From positions 96,483-160,482 of the forward strand of contig JALOTL010000015.1 in assembly GCA_025457915.1 (NCBI GenBank): a stretch of DNA of 64,000 nucleotides, written 5' to 3'. Positions 1 to 8,671 of the stretch are shown here, in pieces (position 1 is the stretch's first letter; each line of letters opens with the position of its first letter). The notes beneath the pieces are model-generated. The model saw only the letters and a program-made list of their open reading frames with translations, had not been told where the DNA came from and ran no database searches. The translations under genes were made by a program, and so were the position numbers. The stretch comes from Spirochaetota bacterium (lineage in GTDB: Bacteria > Spirochaetota > UBA4802 > UBA5550).

Positions 1-988
1 TTTTAATCAGCCCGAGCGACCGGACCGCCATCTCCTTTTCAGGGGTCTTAACGTATTCATCAAGGCCTGCAAGCGCGAGAAGAAGTTCGCCCCTGATCTC
101 AAGCTTTTTACTGATCTTATATTCAAGTCCGAAAGGCAGAAGCACGCCCATCATGGTTCCGCGGTTGTGGCCCGTAATGCTTGAAAGGGCATCCGCGATC
201 GTATGGATCAGCCCGGCCGGCGCGTTGGCAAATGTTATTCCTGCCATCACCGCCGCGTTGGCAAGGGCAAGTCCGGCCCTGGCGTTTCCGAGACTCTTTA
301 CGCCCTTCGCGAGGTTTTCATATATGAATTGTATCGCCGAGTGAGCGTATGTGTCGCTGACCGGATTGTAGTGCGCGACAGACGACGCCTCAATCGCGTG
401 CGTAAGGGCCGTCATCGCGGTTGATACGACGCATTCCCTGCAGCAGCCTTTTGTGGCGCGTGGATCCATTGCTATGATGTCCGGGTATAAAAAATCCGAC
501 TTTATGATCCTGTGGTCTATGCAGGCGACATTGGTCATCTCCGTGCCATCGGAATATGAAACCGGTATGTATACGAAGGGCTTCAGCCTGGTTTTAACCT
601 TGCCCTCTCCGATGAAGGACAGGAGATCTTCATTTTTCTCGGATACCATTATGTTGACGCCTTTCGCGACATCGGCAACCGATCCCCCCCCGAAGGCTAT
701 TATTGAATCGCAGCCCCTGCCCTTGAACAGGATTGACAGCTCCTTCGCGAGCGAAAAGCTTGAATGCTCCGGTACCTCATCGAAGATGCCTCCGATAATG
801 GTGTTTGAATCATAAAAAGCTTTTGCGAGCACCCTGTCCAGCTTCGCACCGCTTACCGCCTTGCTGGTTACCACAAGGGGCTTTCTGGAATTGAAGCCGT
901 CCAGTTCAATTGGAATGTGTTCCAGGGCCTTTTTGCCGGATATTATTTTCGCCTGGTTAAGGAATTCAAAGTATTCTGGAGTTTGCAT
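1..988 (-). CDS. Iron-containing (group III) alcohol dehydrogenase, 3' end cut off by window
   Basis: NAD(P)-dependent alcohol/aldehyde oxidoreductase of the Fe-ADH (FucO/butanol dehydrogenase) family; about 329 codons are visible and the C-terminus lies outside the window. The dinucleotide loop GGGSVAD sits near residue 99. Three of the four usual metal ligands are present: His197 in THAIE, His262 in GLIH and His274 in TGHNRG. The position normally held by the ligand Asp (DALTHAIE) is Thr193 here, so metal use may be altered. It lies 71 bp after the aldehyde ferredoxin oxidoreductase on the same strand, which suggests an aldehyde/alcohol couple. The ATG start follows GAGGGAC. Family assignment is firm; substrate is unknown. 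Confidence 0.85.
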   Translation of the reverse strand, partial: MQTPEYFEFLNQAKIISGKKALEHIPIELDGFNSRKPLVVTSKAVSGAKLDRVLAKAFYDSNTIIGGIFDEVPEHSSFSLAKELSILFKGRGCDSIIAFGGGSVADVAKGVNIMVSEKNEDLLSFIGEGKVKTRLKPFVYIPVSYSDGTEMTNVACIDHRIIKSDFLYPDIIAMDPRATKGCCRECVVSTAMTALTHAIEASSVAHYNPVSDTYAHSAIQFIYENLAKGVKSLGNARAGLALANAAVMAGITFANAPAGLIHTIADALSSITGHNRGTMMGVLLPFGLEYKISKKLEIRGELLLALAGLDEYVKTPEKEMAVRSLGLIK

Positions 989-1022
989 TTTGTCCCTCGC
1001 GTATATTAAATCTTACGGGATA

Positions 1023-1050
1023 TCCGGCCCGGGTAAATCCCCGGGTCGGA
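1023..1050 (-). other. GC-rich hairpin between AOR and alcohol dehydrogenase genes
   Basis: An inverted repeat TCCGGCCCGGG / CCCGGGTCGGA (one G-T pair) with a six-base loop lies in the 71-bp gap. No T-run follows on the minus strand, so it looks like an RNA processing or partial-termination hairpin, or a stabiliser of the upstream message, and not a strong intrinsic terminator. Confidence 0.5.
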
Positions 1051-1059
1051 TAATTATCA

Positions 1060-2934
1060 CTATTTTTTTACGATCCCGAGTCTTTTCAGCGTTCTGTCTT
1101 TGGGGATGCCGTTTTTATCATAGCCCCTGATCTTGTAGTATTTTCCGAGCATCCTGTCTATTGGAACGACTTTCTCCTTCGGATCGCATTTTCTTCCCTC
1201 GTAAAGCAGCCTGTCCGGAAGCGTATCGTCTTTTTTCGATATCCCCTCCCTAGTGTTCATATACCTTTCAAGAACATGCACCCTTTCCCCGATCTTCATG
1301 AACTTGCGCATGCTTAAAAGAGGAATATATGTTTTACCCACTATCGAATACCAGATCTCGGGCCACAGGCTCACGTCCATGAGGCTTAGGGCAATGGGCG
1401 TGAGATTCTGCGTGAGAAGCTTGAGCATCGGTACCGGCGTAAACTTTATTAGCGGCGGCTCAAGGAAAACAGCGAAGGCCGTAAACTGGCATATGTGCAG
1501 CGAGTTTACCGCCGCAAATATGTTTTCCATGAACTTGACCATGGTCGGCTTGCCCCTCTTGGCATTCGGGCTGGCCATGTTGAAATAGGCCTCGAGGGTG
1601 AAAAGCGTTGTTGAAAGATGGCAGGCGCCCCTGTTAGCCACGGCATATGAAAGGCCGTGCCCTATCGCGCCCCTCGGGTCATACGCGGCCATTTCGAGTC
1701 CCTTGACATGGATTGCAAAATCCTCGCCGCCGTATTTTTTCGAAAGCGCCTTCGAACCCAGACCGAGTTCCTTGCCCAGGCCCCTTCCGTGGCCGATATC
1801 CTTGAGCATCTGGGACACTCCTTCCTTCGAGCCGAATTTAAGGTTCGAATTTATCAGGCCTTTTTCAGTGGCCTCCATGACCCAGGCCAGCGTTCCGCCG
1901 GCCGAAATCGTGTCCATGCCGACCTCGGTGCAGATATCGTTCCATTCCGAAATCGCAACCGGGTCGAAAATTTCAAGATTCGATCCCATCAGCCCGGTTG
2001 TTTCATATTCCGGCACCTGCCTGTAGTTGCCGTCAAAATTTCCTTTATGACCGCAGAGTATCGTACAGGGTCTGCAGGTGGAATACTTGGTGTCGTGTTT
2101 TTCCGCCATGGTCTCGCCGCTGATCTTATGGGCCTCGCCATGCGACCCACCCGTAAAGTTCCTGACGGGCAGTATTCCGGCGGCATTGGAAAGATTTACA
2201 TTGGCATTCGTGCCGAAGTTCCTGTAGCTGCCGGATGTGATGCTGTTCGAATTGATGTACCTGTTGAATTTATTTTTTACCCTGTCGAACCTTTTCTGCT
2301 TTTTGGGAACTATTTTAAATTCTTTTCCCTTTGCCACGATGGCTTTGAGGTTTTTAGATCCCATCACGGCCCCCATGCCCCCCCTTCCGAGGAACCTGTG
2401 GCCGGAACATATATTGGCATACCTTACGAGGTTTTCCCCTGCCGGTCCTATCACTACTGCGCCGGAACCGATTTTTTCGAGGACCTCCTGTGTCTTCTGC
2501 GTGTCCTTCCCCCACAGCGATTTGGCGTTTTCAAATTTAACGCCCTTTGAATCGATATATAAGTAAACCGGTTTGCTCGCCCTTCCCTTGACGATTATTG
2601 CGTCCCATCCGGAAGTTTTCAGCGCCATTCCGAAAGGACCCCCGCATGAGGCGGCGGTCATAATGCCGGTTTGAGGGGATTTCGTGACGGCATCGAACCT
2701 GCCGGAACATGGTGCGCCTGTCCCCATGAGCGCGCCCATGCAAAAAGCGATCATATTTTCCTCTCCCAGAGGATCTACACCGGCCCTCATCCTGTCGTAC
2801 AGGAATTTAAGTCCCATGCCCTTTCCGCCCAGAAACATGTTCCTGTCTTTTTTTGATATCTCGAAAACCTCAAACTTCTGTTTTGTAAGGTCTATCTCAA
2901 GACATCGGTTGCTTGTTCCAATAATTTCTTGCAT
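1060..2934 (-). CDS. aor: Aldehyde ferredoxin oxidoreductase (tungsten-type)
   Basis: Oxidises aldehydes to carboxylic acids with ferredoxin, or runs in reverse, in the cytoplasm using a bis-pterin tungsten (or molybdenum) cofactor and a [4Fe-4S] cluster. The 624 residues match the family length. Seen directly: the N-terminal AOR domain with GGKGMG and CSGRFDAVTKSPQTG-type signature, the cluster motif CRPCTILC (CxxCxxxC, about residues 287-294), a fourth Cys in HICQF near 481, and the pterin-binding DPRGAIGHGLSYAVANRG segment. It follows a MoaD/ThiS-like gene and precedes an alcohol dehydrogenase, a typical setting for tungsten oxidoreductases. Which aldehyde it uses cannot be told. Confidence 0.95.
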   Translation of the reverse strand: MQEIIGTSNRCLEIDLTKQKFEVFEISKKDRNMFLGGKGMGLKFLYDRMRAGVDPLGEENMIAFCMGALMGTGAPCSGRFDAVTKSPQTGIMTAASCGGPFGMALKTSGWDAIIVKGRASKPVYLYIDSKGVKFENAKSLWGKDTQKTQEVLEKIGSGAVVIGPAGENLVRYANICSGHRFLGRGGMGAVMGSKNLKAIVAKGKEFKIVPKKQKRFDRVKNKFNRYINSNSITSGSYRNFGTNANVNLSNAAGILPVRNFTGGSHGEAHKISGETMAEKHDTKYSTCRPCTILCGHKGNFDGNYRQVPEYETTGLMGSNLEIFDPVAISEWNDICTEVGMDTISAGGTLAWVMEATEKGLINSNLKFGSKEGVSQMLKDIGHGRGLGKELGLGSKALSKKYGGEDFAIHVKGLEMAAYDPRGAIGHGLSYAVANRGACHLSTTLFTLEAYFNMASPNAKRGKPTMVKFMENIFAAVNSLHICQFTAFAVFLEPPLIKFTPVPMLKLLTQNLTPIALSLMDVSLWPEIWYSIVGKTYIPLLSMRKFMKIGERVHVLERYMNTREGISKKDDTLPDRLLYEGRKCDPKEKVVPIDRMLGKYYKIRGYDKNGIPKDRTLKRLGIVKK

Positions 2935-2969
2935 AGGTCGTCTCCAAATCTCTTTATTTATTTAATTAA

Positions 2970-3227
2970 TCATCCACCGCCTGACACCTTGAGGCAGGAA
3001 ACCTCATCGTTATCATTCAGTTTCGCCCAGGCACTTATCCTCTCGCCATTTCTGAAGATTGCGAATCTTGATACCTTTTTAAGTCCGAATCCGACGAGCA
3101 CGGATCTGAGCCTTTTTCTGCCGGGTAGTTTGATTTCAACTCCTTCAGCCGGATTATAATTTAAAAGACCGAGCTCTTTATCTATCCCGGAAAAAAATTT
3201 GATTCTTACTTTAATTTCTTTTCCCAT
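2970..3227 (-). CDS. MoaD/ThiS-family ubiquitin-like sulfur carrier
   Basis: Small beta-grasp protein of 85 residues ending in Gly-Gly-Gly. The C-terminal di-glycine of this family is thiocarboxylated and gives sulfur to pterin cofactors. The ATG chosen gives MGKEIKVRIKFFSGIDKE, which starts at the first beta strand as in MoaD; upstream in-frame ATG (3248) and TTG (3281) starts exist but none has a good ribosome-binding site. It is 35 bp ahead of the aldehyde ferredoxin oxidoreductase, so it probably serves that enzyme's tungstopterin cofactor. MoaD versus a tungsten-specific paralogue cannot be separated from sequence alone. Confidence 0.8.
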   Translation of the reverse strand: MGKEIKVRIKFFSGIDKELGLLNYNPAEGVEIKLPGRKRLRSVLVGFGLKKVSRFAIFRNGERISAWAKLNDNDEVSCLKVSGGG

Positions 3228-3394
3228 CACGTCAAAGCCGATCGACATCAAAACGCATGCATGAATCAAAAAATTGAACAAATCTTCTAAAGGGATCGCT
3301 GATTTACGCTAGGGCCTTTTAATATTAATTTCAACTAAAATTTTATTATTAGCCCAGTTAATGAAGACTATTCTGTTGTTTTGTTAAACAGGTT

Positions 3395-3423
3395 ATGATA
3401 ACATGTATAAAATTACATGTCAC
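3395..3423 (-). promoter_or_regulatory. Sigma70-like promoter of the MoaD-AOR-ADH operon
   Basis: Minus strand GTGACA, 17-bp spacer, TATCAT: five of six matches in each box at the ideal distance. It would start transcripts about 160 bases before the MoaD-like gene. Confidence 0.6.
3401..3420. promoter_or_regulatory. Palindromic operator inside the AOR promoter spacer
   Basis: ACATGTATAAAATTACATGT is a perfect 7-bp inverted repeat (ACATGTA/TACATGT) around TAAAAT. It fills the spacer between the -35 and -10 boxes, the classic place for a repressor or a spacer-twisting activator. The cognate regulator is not identifiable. Confidence 0.55.
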
Positions 3424-3425
3424 GC

Positions 3426-3449
3426 CAAAAACAGAATGATCTGTTTTTG
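3426..3449. terminator. Possible terminator after the 217-residue methyltransferase gene
   Basis: CAAAAACAG and CTGTTTTTG form a perfect 9-bp stem with loop AATGAT. The stem ends in A/T runs, as in bidirectional terminators, and lies 65 bp past the stop of the upstream minus-strand gene and just upstream of the AOR promoter. Confidence 0.45.
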
Positions 3450-3513
3450 TCCACAATAGGGGGTTGATATCTGGAATATTAAATCGAGGCTATAAAACGC
3501 TTTATCTGCAATC

Positions 3514-4167
3514 TCATTTAAAAAGCCTGAACAGCCTTTTTTTGATTCCCCTGAATGAAAAAAGCGACGGATCCGAATAAAACCCGCCTGAAAGGGGGAA
3601 TTCCTCCCCTTCCCTTGAATATGAGAAGGTCTCCCTGGGGACTATTGTCTTCTTCCCGGACCTGTCTATTCTCATGTAGACCCCGAATTCAGGAACCAGG
3701 TCCTTGAAGTATTTGATCGCGAAACCCATTGGAATCCCGGCGGAAACAATCTCCTTTTCCGCTTCCTTCAGGACGATGTACTTGATTTTTTCAAGATGCC
3801 ATCTAACGCCGCCGATCTGGCCGGTCCAGAAATCAGGATAAAGGGTGCAGATGTGATACCAGAATTCCGGCGTATAAAACATCCTGTGGCCGTGAAGAAA
3901 CGCGTTCCTGTGGAAGCCGTAGGGTGTCCAGAACTCTATGGTCGCGCCGTCCGCCGCGACCCTGCTTACCTCGTTAAGGAAAAAAACAGGGTCCTCAACA
4001 TGCTCGAGAAAATGGGCCGAGTAAAAGTAGTCGGCGCTCTTGTCCGGGAAGGGCATCTTTTCCCTGCTCAGGTCCAGAACGTGATCCACGCCGGGAAATT
4101 TTTCAATATCCACACCGACAAAACCTTCTTTTTTTGCGCTGCCGCATCCCGCGTCTATTTTTAACAT
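3514..4167 (-). CDS. Class I SAM-dependent methyltransferase
   Basis: 217 residues with the methyltransferase motif I DAGCGSAKKEGFVGVDI at the very start, an acidic motif II region (VDHVLDLS), the SAHFLEHVEDP motif typical of Methyltransf_11 proteins, and a C-terminal segment without known domain. The fold begins at residue 1, so there is no accessory N-terminal domain. Such enzymes methylate small molecules, lipids or sugars; neighbours give no substrate. It stands alone between the AOR operon and an MFS gene on the same strand. Confidence 0.8.
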   Translation of the reverse strand: MLKIDAGCGSAKKEGFVGVDIEKFPGVDHVLDLSREKMPFPDKSADYFYSAHFLEHVEDPVFFLNEVSRVAADGATIEFWTPYGFHRNAFLHGHRMFYTPEFWYHICTLYPDFWTGQIGGVRWHLEKIKYIVLKEAEKEIVSAGIPMGFAIKYFKDLVPEFGVYMRIDRSGKKTIVPRETFSYSREGEEFPLSGGFYSDPSLFSFRGIKKRLFRLFK

Positions 4168-4341
4168 TCCCGCACCCTACCGTTATTTTTTCCCGACCGC
4201 AACCGTTATAAGGCCGCAACAGACGCCGTCATTTTTGGAAACGACGCGTTCCGCCCGGCCACCTGCATATAAACATATGATAATCGAAAAAAAGGCGGTC
4301 GTGTCAAGAATAAAAAACCGCGGGCTGCAAGGCTTGCCGGC

Positions 4342-5649
4342 TCACCTGTTCTCCTTCACGAAAAACAAAAGGAGCGTCATTGATACTGCCGCGAGAAACG
4401 CGCCGAACCCGAAAGCGGCCGCCGCTCCGAAAAACTTGTAGATGAACCCGAAGATGACGCTTGAGGGCAGGGCGCCGAATCCCACGCAGAAATTATACAT
4501 GCCGAACGCGCTCCCCGCATTCTCGCCCCTGACCATGTCCGCAACGAAGGCCTTTTCCACGCCCTCGGTCAGGGCGTAATACAGCGCGTACACGGCGAAA
4601 AGCGCGAAGATCGCAGGAAGCCTTTTATCTCCAGGAAGCATGTCGACGAAAGCGAAACCGGCGTAGACCGCGGCATAGACGATCCATCCGGCGGTTATCA
4701 CCCTTTTCCTTCCGATCCTGTCGGAAAGACTGCCGAAGGGAGTGGAGAATAAAACCTTTATCACGTGAAAAAACGCCCATATAAGAGGCAGGATAAGAAT
4801 GTTCAGCACGGTCTTCCTCGCCTCGACCCCGTTAAACATTTCCACGATGTTTTTCACCGGACCTATACCGCATAAAATCGTCTCCATGACGCCGGAGTCA
4901 TGAAGGGCCTCTCCGGCCCTGAACAAAAGGAAGGCATCGGAAGAATTTCCCAGCGTGAAAAGCGTTATGACAAACAGGTACATCCTGAAATTGCCGTCAA
5001 ACAGCCCCAGGGAAAACCTGAACTCCGACGATCCGCCGGCCGGTTCCCTCCTGTCCCTTACGAAAAACAGGAGCACCGCAAAGGCGAGCATTCCCGGGAT
5101 AAGCGCCAGGCCGAACATCATCCTGAGCGCCGTTTCAGGATTCGAAACGCCGAATCCCAGAAAAAGGACCATCAGGACCGCGATTGCCATAATCGGGCCC
5201 GCTACTGCGCCGGCATGGTCCATCGCCCTGTGAAACCCGAAGGCCCTTCCCCTCTGGCCTTCTTCAACCGTAAGGGTTATCAGAGCGTCCCGGGGGGCGG
5301 TCCTGATGCCCTTGCCTACCCTGTCCGACATCCTCACGAACACTATCTGCCATGCCTGGGTCACGAAAGCGATCAACGGTCTGGACAGCCCGGATATCCC
5401 GTATCCGATCAAAACAAAAAGCTTCCTTTTTCGCAACCTGTCTGATAAAATTCCGACAAGGAGCTTCAGCATGCTGGAAGTTGTCTCGGCCACGCCTTCT
5501 ATGAAGCCCAGTACTACGGGTCCGGATCCGAGCGCGGAGATGAAAATCGGAATAAGGGGATAGATCATTTCCGAACTGGCGTCCGTCAGGAAGCTGACAA
5601 GCCCGAGCATTATTACGTTTACCGGTATGCGTCTGTTTCCGTTTTTCAT
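4342..5649 (-). CDS. Major facilitator superfamily transporter
   Basis: 435 residues, about 12 hydrophobic segments. The N-terminal half holds the MFS loop motifs GILSDRLRKRK and DRVGKGIRTAPRDALI, and a second loop motif GSLSDRIGRKR in the C-terminal half. The first segment reads GLVSFLTDASSEMIYPLIP, characteristic of a widespread MFS subfamily of unknown substrate. The ATG at 5649 is preceded by GGAG at good spacing; a longer frame from TTG at 5691 has none. It is transcribed away from the MaoC-like gene. Inner membrane; substrate not predictable. Confidence 0.85.
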   Translation of the reverse strand: MKNGNRRIPVNVIMLGLVSFLTDASSEMIYPLIPIFISALGSGPVVLGFIEGVAETTSSMLKLLVGILSDRLRKRKLFVLIGYGISGLSRPLIAFVTQAWQIVFVRMSDRVGKGIRTAPRDALITLTVEEGQRGRAFGFHRAMDHAGAVAGPIMAIAVLMVLFLGFGVSNPETALRMMFGLALIPGMLAFAVLLFFVRDRREPAGGSSEFRFSLGLFDGNFRMYLFVITLFTLGNSSDAFLLFRAGEALHDSGVMETILCGIGPVKNIVEMFNGVEARKTVLNILILPLIWAFFHVIKVLFSTPFGSLSDRIGRKRVITAGWIVYAAVYAGFAFVDMLPGDKRLPAIFALFAVYALYYALTEGVEKAFVADMVRGENAGSAFGMYNFCVGFGALPSSVIFGFIYKFFGAAAAFGFGAFLAAVSMTLLLFFVKENR

Positions 5650-5734
5650 GGCAGGCTCCGAAAAAAATCTGGAAATATTGATCCACGGCAAACCGGCAGG
5701 TCAAGATATAAACGGCGCCATCCGAATTAATTAT

Positions 5735-5764
5735 TTGCAATTAAAACGCATAATACTGTAATAT
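5735..5764 (+). promoter_or_regulatory. Candidate promoter for the MaoC-like gene
   Basis: TTGCAA, 18-bp spacer, TAATAT in the divergent gap upstream of the plus-strand gene. Each box has four or five consensus matches; support is only moderate. Confidence 0.35.
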
Positions 5765-5790
5765 CGAAAAAACACCCCGGGTAAACCCGC

Positions 5791-6660
5791 ATGGAAAAAA
5801 AAACGATAAAACTCCTTGCCGCCCTGATAAGACACATGGGATCAAAAAACATGAACAGGGACATGATCGGGTTCAGCATAGAATCCGGCGAGCTTGAAAT
5901 TAAAAGGGACGATGTCATGCTGTACGCGGAAGCCACCGGAGACCGGATGGACCGATACGGCGGCGATAAGCCGGAAGCGCCCCCTTTTTTCATATCAAAA
6001 CTCCTCTTCCCGTTCATCAGTGAAATAATCATCCATCCGGACCTGAACTTCAATCTGCTGAAAATGGTGCACGCGACCCTCGAGGCGTCGTGGAACGGCC
6101 GGATCCGTACCGGCGATCTTGTGAAAATAAAAATTATGGTGAAAAACATATTCGACACCCCGGCCGGCGAAATGATCGAGATAGCGGGGAGCTGTCTGAA
6201 GGATGGAAGGACCGCGGTCGAGGGTATAATGGGCTTCCTGGTCAGGAAAAAAACAGCAGCGCACAGGCCGGTCAGCCATGAATCCGAGCGGTTCAGGGAG
6301 ATCGCCAGGCTTGATGCCGCGACTGCCAGGGGCCAGGAGTTAAAATACGCCGGTGCCTCCGGCGACAACAATTTCATCCATACCAGCCCCATTCTTGCAA
6401 GGCTGGCCGGATTGCCCGGCACGATTATGCAGGGCGTCTGCGTTACGGCAATATGCGCGAACTCGCTCGCGGACAGGCTCGCCGGCGGCGATACCGGAAG
6501 GCTGGCAGGAATCAGTGTCAGGTTCTCCAGGCCCGTGATTCCCGGAGACAGGCTTTCGATCGCGGTCTACGAATCGGACGTTAAAAATGAATATCCCTTC
6601 GAGGTCTTCGGCCCGACCGGCAGGCAGGTTTTGAGAAACGGGCTCCTGAGGCTTAAATAA
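5791..6660 (+). CDS. MaoC-like double hot-dog dehydratase/hydratase
   Basis: 289 residues: a degenerate N-terminal hot-dog and a C-terminal one carrying the hydratase-2 motif YAGASGDNNFIHTSP with the catalytic Asp and His, followed by the usual GLPGTIMQGVC turn. Known relatives hydrate enoyl-CoA or dehydrate 3-hydroxyacyl thioesters in fatty acid or polyhydroxyalkanoate metabolism. Only the C-terminal half keeps catalytic residues, as in eukaryotic-type 2-enoyl-CoA hydratase 2. It stands divergent from the MFS gene and convergent with the epimerase-like gene. Lipid genes elsewhere in the window (acyl-CoA synthetase, PlsB) are compatible with a lipid role. Confidence 0.8.
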   Translation: MEKKTIKLLAALIRHMGSKNMNRDMIGFSIESGELEIKRDDVMLYAEATGDRMDRYGGDKPEAPPFFISKLLFPFISEIIIHPDLNFNLLKMVHATLEASWNGRIRTGDLVKIKIMVKNIFDTPAGEMIEIAGSCLKDGRTAVEGIMGFLVRKKTAAHRPVSHESERFREIARLDAATARGQELKYAGASGDNNFIHTSPILARLAGLPGTIMQGVCVTAICANSLADRLAGGDTGRLAGISVRFSRPVIPGDRLSIAVYESDVKNEYPFEVFGPTGRQVLRNGLLRLK

Positions 6661-6752
6661 AGGTCTGATCAGATGGCGATCCAGCCGCAACAAAAATATA
6701 AAATATTTCATGTCGCCGGAATTGCGGCATCTCCAGAAAAAAAATTTTAATA

Positions 6753-7760
6753 TCATTTATTCTTCAAATAATCAAGCGTCTCCGTTATCCCCCGGATAAG
6801 ATCCTCTCGGGAATGATGATATCCGATTTCCCTGCCCGCCTTTGACGAGTCGATATAATGGAACGCTGACCCGAGAAGGGCCTGTTGCCTGTTGATCATT
6901 ACCCTCATCGCCGAAAGCATTCCCGCGAATCCCGAAGTAAGGCGCATCACCGGCAGCCGCGGCACCTTCATGCCGAATTGACGGGCCACGGACCTCACCA
7001 GAAGGGCGAAGTCCTTCATCGACATGTTTTCACCCCCGAGGAGATACCTCCCCCCCGGTTTCCCGTTTTCAAGCGCCAGCACTATCCCGCCGGCGACAGT
7101 TCCGGCGGACGCATAACTCGCCCCGCCGGACAGAACGGGAAGGCCCTTCATTATATTCGCAATCAGCTTCACGTTCGTGGTAGTGGCCCGGCCTTTTATC
7201 CCGCCGACAAGGGACCCCGGCTCAACGATAACGGCCGGCACCCCCTTATTGGAACAGGCTTCCATGACGAGATCCTCCGCTTCCCTCTTTACGTCGCAAT
7301 AAACCGAGAGCCCCTTTTTATACAGGTCCGTCCCCTCGTCTATCAATGTTCCGGCTTCCGGCTCCCGTTCAAAAAAACCCCTTGAAGAGACGCTGCCGCA
7401 AAAAACGGTTTTTTTCAATATGCCTTCTTTTTTAAGCAATACGGCTATATCCATGAATCCGCGGGCCGTATCCACGTTGAACCTTTTCGATGTTTCATAA
7501 TCATGATGGTAGTCTACCGAACCCGCAAGCGATATCAATAACCCCGTTCCATCACCCGTCAGCGCCCTGCCGATTCTCGAGACGCCGCCAGGGTCGAGAA
7601 GATCGCCCTCGATGAATCCCCGCACAAGTCCGGAAATGACCCCTTTATCTGAACCGGGCAAAACGAGCGCCGATACATCATACCCGCCGGCAGCCAGTCC
7701 GGCGCAGACCCTCGCACCGATGAAACCGTTCGCTCCGGCCACGAATACTTTTTTCCCCAT
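6753..7760 (-). CDS. NAD-dependent epimerase/dehydratase (extended SDR)
   Basis: 335 residues starting MGKKVFVAGANGFIG, which contains the GxxGxxG nucleotide loop. An LISLAGSVDYH segment and the active-site pair Tyr/Lys in VYCDVKREAE follow, and Ser in FCGSVSS completes the triad. The pattern resembles dihydroflavonol-4-reductase or hopanoid-associated sugar epimerase relatives. The ATG at 7760 follows AGAGGCGG at good spacing; the open frame extends further upstream without a site. Substrate unknown; it is a single-gene unit. Confidence 0.82.
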   Translation of the reverse strand: MGKKVFVAGANGFIGARVCAGLAAGGYDVSALVLPGSDKGVISGLVRGFIEGDLLDPGGVSRIGRALTGDGTGLLISLAGSVDYHHDYETSKRFNVDTARGFMDIAVLLKKEGILKKTVFCGSVSSRGFFEREPEAGTLIDEGTDLYKKGLSVYCDVKREAEDLVMEACSNKGVPAVIVEPGSLVGGIKGRATTTNVKLIANIMKGLPVLSGGASYASAGTVAGGIVLALENGKPGGRYLLGGENMSMKDFALLVRSVARQFGMKVPRLPVMRLTSGFAGMLSAMRVMINRQQALLGSAFHYIDSSKAGREIGYHHSREDLIRGITETLDYLKNK

Positions 7761-7856
7761 GCACGACCGCCTCTGATGAAAATTTATCTTTACAACAGAA
7801 CACTCCCCTGTCACTTATAATACCGGAAAACAGTCCATCAAGCAATAAAAGACATA

Positions 7857-8582
7857 ATGAACAGCATAAAAGAAATAACCGGTCTCCTTAAGGCGGTGGG
7901 AGCGGATGAGAAATTTATCCGTGATTATATTGAAGGTCTATCCGCGCTCGGGAGCGGTTACGGCCGGTTCGAGGTGAACCCGGAGCCGAGATATGATACG
8001 GGAGACCATCCGGCGGGGTTCGTGGACGCGGAATGCGAATTCGCCGCCCGCCATATCAGGAATAAATCGCCGGAACGCATCCTTGACGTGGGATCATACA
8101 GGGGATTCATCATAGGGATGCTGGCCGGCTACGGGGTCACCACCCTGGACGTCAGGGGAAGGAAATCGTCCCTTGAAAACGAGACCGTCATCACATGCGA
8201 CGCGAAAAGCATACCCGTGCCGGACGGCTCATTCGACGCGGTCGTTTCCCTGTGCGCCTTGGAGCATTTCGGCCTCGGCAGGTACGGCGACGAATTCGAT
8301 CCCGACGGGGACGTAAAGTCATTCAGGGAAATGATAAGGGTCCTCAGGCCGGGGGGGATACTGGTCTTCACCACGACCATCACCGCGATGGCCCCGTCCA
8401 TATCATTCAACGCCCACAGGATTTACGACAGGCCGGCCCTGCATTCATACTGCGCCGGGCTTGCGCCCCTGGAGGAAAAATATTACAGCCTCTTGCGAAA
8501 ATCCTTCTGCGATTTTGACGGGGTCACGAAACATCCGAGGGCCTGGGACGTATACATGGGATGCTGGGAAAAAAAGGCATGA
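7857..8582 (+). CDS. SAM-dependent methyltransferase
   Basis: 241 residues. Motif I is ILDVGSYRGFIIGML near residue 80, followed by TLDVRG, then DGSFDAVVSLCALEHFGLGRYGDEFDPDGD and the LRPGGILVFTT strand typical of class I methyltransferases. The N-terminal 75 residues are a helical cap. The GRYGD.FDPDGD sequence after the acidic loop recalls methyltransferases of cell-envelope or O-antigen clusters, but nothing around it supports such a cluster. Substrate unknown. No clear ribosome-binding site precedes the ATG. Confidence 0.78.
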   Translation: MNSIKEITGLLKAVGADEKFIRDYIEGLSALGSGYGRFEVNPEPRYDTGDHPAGFVDAECEFAARHIRNKSPERILDVGSYRGFIIGMLAGYGVTTLDVRGRKSSLENETVITCDAKSIPVPDGSFDAVVSLCALEHFGLGRYGDEFDPDGDVKSFREMIRVLRPGGILVFTTTITAMAPSISFNAHRIYDRPALHSYCAGLAPLEEKYYSLLRKSFCDFDGVTKHPRAWDVYMGCWEKKA

Positions 8583-8608
8583 TGTCTGCATAATTTTATT
8601 AAAGCTGT

Positions 8609-8638
8609 TTGACAAAAATTCTCCATCCGTCATATAAA
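8609..8638 (+). promoter_or_regulatory. Promoter for the following small membrane protein gene
   Basis: Perfect -35 TTGACA, 18-bp spacer and -10 TATAAA, 33 bp before the ATG at 8672. Confidence 0.55.
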
Positions 8639-8671
8639 CCATATCCGGATTTATAAATCGAACCAGATATC

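Noticed and set aside
3228..3394. Moco/Tuco riboswitch in the AOR operon leader
   Set aside because: The leader is short and AT-rich; only a weak GGGC/GCCC stem was seen, with none of the conserved riboswitch core.
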